Assembly: GCF_020085105.1 (NCBI RefSeq)
Contig: NC_058057.1
Span: 21,565,860-21,629,859, forward strand
Direction of reading: 5' to 3'
Origin: Siniperca chuatsi
Taxonomy: Eukaryota > Chordata > Actinopteri > Centrarchiformes > Sinipercidae
DNA length: 64,000 nucleotides
Below the pieces are notes generated by a model that was given only the letters and a program-made list of their open reading frames with translations, ran no database searches and was not told where the DNA came from. A program made the translations under genes and the position numbers. Of this stretch, positions 57,028-64,000 are shown piece by piece (the first letter of the stretch is position 1; each line of letters starts with the position of its first letter).

Positions 57028-60000
57028 GTGAGTTATTTCTGTCCAATAACCGGTGATAAAGGATGCTGGATGCTGGATGCTGTAGGCTAGCCCAACCCCC
57101 CCATTCATTTTGCAGCTAGCATGCTATCATAACATGAAAGCTAAACTGACCTTAAACACAGACGGTGACAGCAACAGTTGGCATTAACGTTACTTTAACC
57201 ACAATGACAAAACCACCGTATTCGCTATGTTTTCACATACGGTGGTTCAACAGTTGCCTCTGTGTTTGACATGAACCTGAGACACCTAAGAGACAGCTAT
57301 AAGCTAGCATGCTAACGGTAGCTTGCTGAAGAGGTTTTTTGGTTGAGCATCACGTTAACGTTAGCACATGCTTTACATTAGTATAAGGAGGTGTAGATAA
57401 CATGGTTTAGCAGTGTTACGTGGCAAGAAAACACGTTTTCCGTCTGATTAGCAGGTCAGGTGAGACTTGTTGATCTCAACTGTCAAATTGACTCCCATGT
57501 GAATGAAGTCTGTGTGGTGAAGTGTCTGTCGAGGTCATAGGTCTTGACAGGTTCAGGTTTTCACTGAGCTAAATTGTCCATTTATATGTGGAACATTGTA
57601 GAGCCTTGCCTGTTCAAATCCTATGGGAATTTATAGAGTTAAAACTGTCTGTTTTACCAAACTACGATGAAAGTACAGGTCTAGAATATAACATGAAATA
57701 TTGCAGGGGAGATATGCATATAGCTCATGACAGCTACTACAGCGACTCTTACATGAATGTGAAATTATTTGAAGGTGTAGATTTAGCAAGTCTCTTAGTC
57801 CTATGGTTCTTATCAAACCTGCTTATGTTGACAGACTGCAACATTTTGTTATTTTTATTCGGTCATTTGGTTATTGTCGAGTTTTGTTTGGTCTTTCCAC
57901 ACCATTATACAGATGAAAGTGTAACAGGGTGTGTTTCACAGAGAAATTCCTGTCATGGTATCAGATAGTTAGAAATAGTCAGAAATAGGAGCGGGCAATG
58001 AGGATTTTTACCCCATATACTGCATATTGTTGGCATTGAACGTGGCCAAAAACATTGTTAGGTACCTACTTTAAACATGAAGTATTTCAGATACTGCACC
58101 TTCAAACCCAAGCACATATTTGCCTGACTGAAGCCTTAAATTATTGCCCTTTGCTGGGTGAGAGGATGGTCTGATATGTGTAAATAAATGTTGTGTTTCT
58201 GCTATCACTTACACAAGTAAGGTAAAAAGACTTCAATTTGGGGAAGAGAGCACTGGTATCGCAATCTGTACTGGGAGAGAAAATGGATGGGTGCATCCCC
58301 AGTATTATTTGCTTCTCTTTTTTTTTCATGTGTGTTTATGTAGATGTGTCGGTGGATATTTTAAGTGTATGTGTTGTATATTAATAGATACATACAGTAT
58401 ATGTATATGTAGGTTTATGTACATGTTGGTGGGCTTAATTTTGTATAGATGCACAAAATGACAAATGTATATTGTCTCGTATCGTTATATCGGCTAACTC
58501 TAGTTAGAAGTCAATCCCAACAGTTTAACATTCAAGCCTAAAAGTGACTTTCTGATATTAAACATCTCATCCTAAATGATTTTGCAGTGCTTCTTGTATA
58601 GATTCACTAGTCCTGTAGACCTACTTTGGCACATCCATACCAGCATACTGTCGGCCTATTCTACAGCCTTGTGGGTGCCCGTGTGGTCGGTGTCCATCCA
58701 TCCATTCATTCATCTATCCATTTTTAGCTGCCTGTCCAGGTCATGGTGGCAAACAGGGTGGGCAGAGTTGATTGTCTGTGACCAGAATATAATTTCATTA
58801 ACTCTACATTTTATCTCAGGACTTCAAAAGCTGTCAAATTTCATATTAGCTACCTCAGTGTTTTGCAGTAAATGCTCAGTATTGTTAACTGCATACTGAA
58901 TTGAAAGGCAGGAGATAGTGATCCTGAAGCATGACTCTAAATCAATATTACTATGCTTGATGTATCTGTGTTTTATAGGTTTATCATTAAAAATATAAGG
59001 TTTTTTTTTACCAAGTCCTCCTACTAAAAGAAAAGTGTAATGACTGTGTTTCCTGATGGTCTCCAGCAAAGTGAGAAATCCTTCCTCACCCAAACATAGG
59101 CTGCAGTCCAGGATGAATTTATTTTTAGGTTTCAAAATATTTATGCAGTTTCTCTCTTCCTGGGTTATAGAGTTGGCTTCTGTTGTGTAAAATCTGGATA
59201 GTGACAGTGGTGCTGAAGAAGTATTATAGTCAAACTCACTCTTAAAATTCAGAAAATTCATGGACATCTGCATTACTTATTCTGTAGATGATAAGAAGAT
59301 GTTATTTAACCTAGTCTTACTGATGAAGTACAGTTCATGTCATTAGTCCTTGCAAGATAAAGGCTATTTTGTTCACTCTGGGCTAGGAACAAATGCTCAA
59401 TGTTTAGAGTGGGAAAAGAGTTTTTTGATTGTTCTAGCAGTGTATGTTGTAAAGTGACAAAACATAAAGAAACTGCAAGTGGTGTGATTTGAAGGTGCTC
59501 TTTTGTAGTGTTGTTTTTAATCCATCAGAAAACTCAAGTACCAAGGCACTCATGTTGAGGGGAGCTCAGTGAGGAGTTTTTTTCCATTTGGGGTTCACAC
59601 CTGTGACAGCAGAGGGGTGGGTAGGGGATAAGCTTGTCAAGAGAATGGCGGAACGGCTAAGACAGCATATGGGCAACAAAAGAGATGATGGTGGACTCCC
59701 TCTCTGTCCTGTCCTGCCTTTCATCCTCGTCATCTCTCCTGCGCAGCTCGGGAGGCGCTGTTCAGGGACTCCCCACAAAGGCTTTTCAATCACACTGAGG
59801 GAGCATCTCTTCCCCAAACCTTTTATGTTCATCAGTACATCTGCAGCTTAGCCACTGGTCACTAACCGAACCCTATTCACACACACAGATACACTCCAAA
59901 AGTAGATAATGCCATGCGTAAGAGGTTCTCTTCATCATTAGTGTTTGCTGGTGTTTTGTCTCCTCTCCCTCGTCTCTCTCTACAAAGCAGGTGATTGTCC

Positions 60001-60450
60001 CTCATTGACTCTGGGAAACCCCTCTTATCTCTGTTGCCTCTTATCTCTGTTGCCTGCTTCCATTGAATCACAGGTTGCTACTTAGAGCAGGATAATTACC
60101 TTCCATTTATTCATTAAAATGATTTGAATTATTCATCTGGAATTATTTATCTTGTGTAGCTTACAGCCCCGATGGCTCCAGTACTTCTTCAATGAATATG
60201 AGATCCATTATGATCTTAAAACACACATTTTCTCACATGAATAGATATTTATGGGCTTGAGCTTGAATAATGGCTGTAAAATGGCCCTAATGTGTATGTG
60301 AGTGTATGTAAAACTTTGATTTAGGGCAGGGTGATAATTCAGTATGATCGTTTATTACCTGTCTGTGGAAAATGAACAAAATTAGTTATTGAAGGTCTTG
60401 TTTTACCCAGTGCATATTTTTGTCTGATGTAATGAATAACAGTAAACACA
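57028..60450. other. nudt14 intron 1, first part
   Basis: AT-rich with no exon recognised. A 149-codon open frame on the minus strand (59273-58824) and a 126-codon one on the plus strand (57588-57968) have no motifs. 59570-60070 is a GC-richer island with no repeat match. 'ccatccatccattcattcatc' at about 58695 is a short degenerate tetranucleotide run. Confidence 0.4.
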
Positions 60451-61221
60451 CACTGTAAAACATCTTATGCTGGTTCAACTTAAAAACTTAAGTTCAGTTC
60501 AAAGTTGTCACATAAGTTATGAAAATATAAATCAAGTTCACTGAACCTGAGACAACAAGTTTATTAAACTTAAGATATTAAGTTGAATTACCAGCTGTTG
60601 TTACACTGACAATATTTCACTTACATTTTTCTTATTTTGAAGAGTCAGTTCTTCATTTGACACAAATAACTTACAGCTATGGCTGCTGCTATTGGAAACA
60701 CTCTGTATTAGAGTTGGTATAAAGGCAACATGCGAGGCCGCACTGTTAAATTATATGTGTAAGAAGGTAGAGACTGAAATCGATACTAATCTTCATCATG
60801 GTTCACATTGTTTTCATTATTATGGAAGAAACAACGATGACTTAATATGTAATAAAGACACACAGCCTCCAGTTTCCATCATATATTGTTTTCTTCAAAC
60901 TACAAAACAGTGGGATCTCTTGAGAGTTTTAACACTCAAACAATGCGTTCTGGGAAGTCTGCTAATATGCTGATAATGTTTTTTTAACTTAATTTGATGA
61001 TTTGAGTGAACTCTCAGCAGTACATTCATTCAACTCATTTCATGTCAACACACATCAAGTCAAAAGAACTCATGTTTATGCGTTCTTAAGTGGTCTGATA
61101 AAAACTAGACAACTAGAAATTATAAAGTTGAATTAACTTGAAATTAATAAAACTTATATATTTACATTAATGGAAAAAGATTAGTTGATTCCACTAAATT
61201 CCTGTATGAAGTTTTACAGTG
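60451..61221. repeat. DNA element with CACTGTAAAAC ends
   Basis: Starts CACTGTAAAAC and ends GTTTTACAGTG: exact 11-bp inverted ends, 771 bp apart. AACTTAAG/TTAAGTT-type words follow each end inside. No transposase frame; the 93-codon frame at 60692-60973 has no motif. Confidence 0.65.
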
Positions 61222-61424
61222 CAGTACGTTGCCATCAAACATCAGTGTGACCATTTTATATGGGATTTTAAATTAGTTTGCCATCACGGTATAGATTAAT
61301 ATTGAAAAATACTGCAAAGTCTAGGAAATTGTGAAGATTGACATTGAGAAATAGCATAAACAAACAACATTGCTTTTGAAAACATAAATATGAGGCATAA
61401 GGAGGCAATGTATTCAATATTAAT

Positions 61425-61605
61425 CTATAAAATGTCAAAAGTTATTGAAAAATGCCCATAACAATTTTCCAGAGCTCAAGGTGAAAATTTCTGATTGCTT
61501 TTTTTGTCCAGTCCAAAACCCAAAGATATTCAATTTACCGTTATAGAAACCAGAGAAAAGCACTAGTCTACATTTTTACATTTGCTGGAGCCAGGAAAAG
61601 TTTAG
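61425..61605 (+). repeat. Interspersed repeat family J, copy 3
   Basis: 'ataaaatgtcaaaagttattgaaaaatgcc', 'caattttccagagctcaagg', 'tgtccagtccaaaaccc' and 'agaaaccagagaaaagcac' follow the order of 16560-16660. Confidence 0.6.
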
Positions 61606-61627
61606 CATTTTTAGCTTTGCTAGGAGC

Positions 61628-62158
61628 ACGGCTCTAGGGATGGCAATGCCGGTCGGTCAGTTGATCCACCACTTTGGTCCACACTTAAATATTTCAACAA
61701 CTGTACCATGAATTTTTGTACAAACATTCATGGTTCCAGGACGATGAATCCTAATGACTGTAGTGATCCCCTCGCTTTTCTTCTGGTGCCACCATGATGT
61801 GGTTTGTGGTTTTAAGTGAAATGTCGCAGCAAATATTGGCTGTATTATCATGAAATTTTGCTCAGACATTCACGTTAATTTTGTCCAATACTTTGATTTA
61901 TGATCAAATACCTGCAAAATGAATAACATTCTCATCAGCCTCAGCTGTACTGTGTGTTTAGTGCTAATTAGCAATGTTGGTATTCTAACTAAGATGGTGT
62001 ACATGGTAAACATTAAACCTACTTAGCATCAGCATGTTAACATTGTCATTATGAGCATCATGACGTTAGCATGATGAGCATTTACAGTAGCTCAAAGCAC
62101 CGCTGTGTACAGCCTCACAGAACTGCTAGCATGGCTGTAGACTCTTAGTCTTGTTTCT
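61628..62158 (-). repeat. Interspersed repeat family G, copy 3 (reversed)
   Basis: Read on the minus strand it repeats the family G order: 'gctagcagttctgtg', 'ttagcactaaacacacag', 'aaatttcatgataatacagcc' and 'gtggtggatcaactgacc'. Confidence 0.7.
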
Positions 62159-63012
62159 TGACAAATGACTTCAGTGACTGAGCTATTATCAAAGGTGTTG
62201 TTGATAAATCAACTGTACTATATCAACCCTAATATGTTGTAAGAAATTAAAGCCTGCATTTAAAATAATGATCTCACATGAATGCCACAGACTGCACAAT
62301 TAAAAACACTTTTCTAAGCATTTAGTGAAATGTTTTTAACAGAGGTTAAAACAGAAACAGGCTGTGGTCAAGTCCTCCAAGTAGTCAGTTTGCATTGGAG
62401 GGACACTGACATGTAAACTGACTTGATTTGACTTGAGGTTTACATGCTTTCTGTGGATTTCACTGGAGGACATAGTCACATGGGTGTGTGTACTTGAAGA
62501 GAGTGTGTCCTTGACACTGGATTTGGCACTCATGGATAGGAACCACTTAGCAGGTTTTTCTAATGCTCTTATTCTTATGCAGGTGCAGATGCTTTCTCAT
62601 TGTCATTTTTAAACTCTGCTGATCATTAGTTCACTGGTTGTAATGTGTCTATGATAATCCTGCTGCCTTTTGTTGAGGCTGGTGAGAAGACACAGGCTGA
62701 AGCTAAAACCAGAAAAAAACTGGAGAGCGCATGTTGAGATTCAAAGAGTGCTGTTGTATTTGATGATGGTAGTTGATTTTTTTCTTCTTCTTTCTGCTGC
62801 AGCTGCCGGCTTTATGGTGTAGTTAGTATAGGAGGTGTGTGTGTATGTGTGTGTGCATGTGTGTGTCTGATGGTTATTAGACTTTAAGCACCTAAAAAGA
62901 TCAAGACCATACACCCCTCCCTAGAATAGCCATTCACACAGGAGTCTGTCATTTCTGATGCCCAAAGCCAGAGGGACCACATTAATTTCAAGGTCCTGTG
63001 TAGCCTGTTCCT
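62159..63012. other. nudt14 intron 1, second part
   Basis: No exon or repeat recognised apart from a short (GT)n at about 62836-62864. Confidence 0.4.
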
Positions 63013-63013
63013 G

Positions 63014-63063
<50 letters not shown>

Positions 63064-63064
63064 C
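63013..63064. repeat. (CT)n microsatellite
   Basis: About 24 CT units; open frames over it on both strands are artefacts. Confidence 0.95.
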
Positions 63065-63218
63065 CTCCCCATGGGCTAATCTCTCTGTCGTAATCCATGT
63101 CGGCCATCTCCCCAGGGCCATTCAAGCTGTCCCCGCCCCCCTTCTCTCAGCAAGTGGCCTGAGTAATGAGGGGAACCCCACCATCTGTGAATGGTGACAG
63201 GATACTAGAGAGGGAATG

Positions 63219-63256
63219 TGTGTGTGCGTGTGTGCGTGTGTGTGTGTGTGTGTGTG
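63219..63256. repeat. (GT)n microsatellite
   Basis: An interrupted GT run with a few GC units. Confidence 0.95.
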
Positions 63257-63261
63257 GGCGG

Positions 63262-63480
63262 GTATTACTCATGTTGTGGGGACATAAATTTGTTTACACA
63301 GTCACATTGTGGGGACTCACCTTCCTTATGGGGACAAAATGCGAGTCCCCATAACGTAAATCATTAAATTTTAGGGTGAAGACTTGGTATAAGGTTACGA
63401 GTACGGTTAGGTTTAGGTTAAGGTTAGTGTACGGGTTAGGTTTAGGCAAGTAGTGGTTAGGGTTAGGCTAAGTCTCCAGG
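63262..63480. repeat. Dispersed repeat with GGGGACA/TGTCCCC and TTAGG-like runs
   Basis: 'gttgtggggacataaatttgtttacacagtcac' in outline, then 'tccttatggggac' and 'gagtccccataac' (inverted), then imperfect GGTTAG/GGTTTAGG runs. A common teleost repeat in my recollection; only one copy is present here. Confidence 0.5.
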
Positions 63481-63494
63481 GAACGAAGTAGGAG

Positions 63495-63850
63495 TAGGGC
63501 TGCACAATTATTCGAAATATTATCGAAATCGCAATATGGCCAAGTTCAATTTCCAAATCACAGAAGCTGCAATTTTTTGATAAAGGTAAAATGTGTGACA
63601 AAACATTTTTTACCTTTATCTGATACTGACAGGTGAAGAGGTAGACAGGAAATGGGGGAGAGAGGGGTATGACATGCAACAAAGGTCTATGGCTGGAATC
63701 GAACCTGCGACTGTTGCGGCCATGCGCTGTAACCATTCGGCTTCCAAGGCGCTCCACGCTGAGTAGAAAAGTGTAATTTTTAGTGTTTGATTAGTGTAAT
63801 CAATCATTGCCAAATTAATTGTGATATTTTGATATGATTACTGTAAATAA
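63495..63850. repeat. GGGCTGCACAATTATT family repeat, split by the SINE
   Basis: 'tagggctgcacaattattcgaaatattatcgaaatcgcaatatgg' in outline at the left, 'attgccaaattaattgtgatattttgat' at the right. Related stubs are at 32204-32270 and 33300-33375 in knl1 intron 15. Confidence 0.5.
63600..63762 (-). repeat. tRNA-derived SINE, nested in another repeat
   Basis: Read on the minus strand, a tRNA-like head has a B box (GGTTCGATTCC) at about 63693-63703 and an A-box-like 'tggaagccgaatgg' about 40 nt before it. The body 'catgtcatacccctctctccccc' follows. No acceptor stem good enough for a working tRNA. It sits inside a GGGCTGCACAAT repeat whose halves are 63495-63600 and about 63763-63850. Confidence 0.7.
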
Positions 63851-64000
63851 ATTAGACCGTAATCAAGATGGGTTAGTCTTACTGGTATTGCTTGTGCTGG
63901 TGTTTTTCAAAATTAAGACCACATTTCCTTAATCCTGCAACTTCCTATTGGAAAGACATTGTTGTGACTTGTTTCCCCTCCCTGGAATCACTCTGGATGA

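Noticed and set aside
57588..57968. 126-codon plus-strand frame as nudt14 exon 2
   Set aside because: It lacks NG.QKSWDFM and the Nudix box, and there is no acceptor at a suitable place.
58824..59273. 149-codon open frame on the minus strand
   Set aside because: No domain, no splice context, AT-rich composition like the flanks, and it lies inside the nudt14 intron. Chance open frame or an unrecognised relic.
63395..63470. TTAGGG-like runs as interstitial telomere
   Set aside because: Runs are imperfect (GGTTAG, GGTTTAGG) and sit at the end of a dispersed GGGGACA repeat.
63600..63762. A functional tRNA gene
   Set aside because: The B box is good, but stems are not complementary enough, and the SINE body follows; it also interrupts another repeat.

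Overview
The window reads as nuclear DNA of a ray-finned, probably percomorph, fish. It is AT-rich, its genes are split by many GT-AG introns, and it is packed with repeat families I know from teleosts: an RTE/Rex3-like LINE with a GATG tail, L2-type LINE 3' ends, a tRNA-derived SINE, and many fold-back elements carrying the 'AGTACTTTTACTT' and 'GGGGGAAACAGCTAGCCT' signatures. Species cannot be told. All gene models below were built by hand: exons were joined only where splice sites and codon phase agreed.

Layout, left to right. (1) 49-1021, minus: the N-terminal part of mtif3 (mitochondrial translation initiation factor 3), running off the left edge. (2) 6105-19081, plus: a complete 17-exon adhesion GPCR of the ADGRG (GPR56/GPR97/GPR114) type, 713 aa, with signal peptide, GAIN/GPS and 7TM. 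(3) 19888-22058, minus: knstrn (kinastrin/SKAP), 8 coding exons, 220 aa. (4) 23771-38793, plus: knl1 (kinetochore scaffold 1), 31 coding exons, 2038 aa. (5) 38794-56946: an 18-kb gap with no gene recognised, holding a dead RTE LINE and several repeats. (6) 56947 onward, plus: exon 1 of nudt14 (UDP-sugar pyrophosphatase); the rest lies beyond the right edge.

The functional core is the knstrn-knl1 pair. Two kinetochore genes sit head to head over a short shared promoter (about 22531-22830) with CHR-like TTTGAA boxes, GGCGG boxes next to them and a perfect NRF1 palindrome, which suggests joint G2/M expression. KNL1 recruits PP1 through its N-terminal SILK/RVSF motifs, recruits BUB3-BUB1/BUBR1 through MELT repeats, and binds MIS12 through C-terminal RWD domains. 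Kinastrin, with astrin, stabilises end-on microtubule attachment.

The most striking structure is in knl1. The MELT region is not one long exon, as it is in human, but four copies of a two-exon cassette (a 53-nt exon plus a long exon). The fourth long exon also holds a perfectly periodic 126-bp tandem array of six MELT-SHT units. Each cassette also repeats less known motifs: a KI-like F..FL.SL helix, MDMTEAQTG, and LFPTQDxY. At two cassette junctions the donor and the next acceptor both lie in AG|GTATGGAAAC, a possible signature of intron birth by duplication.
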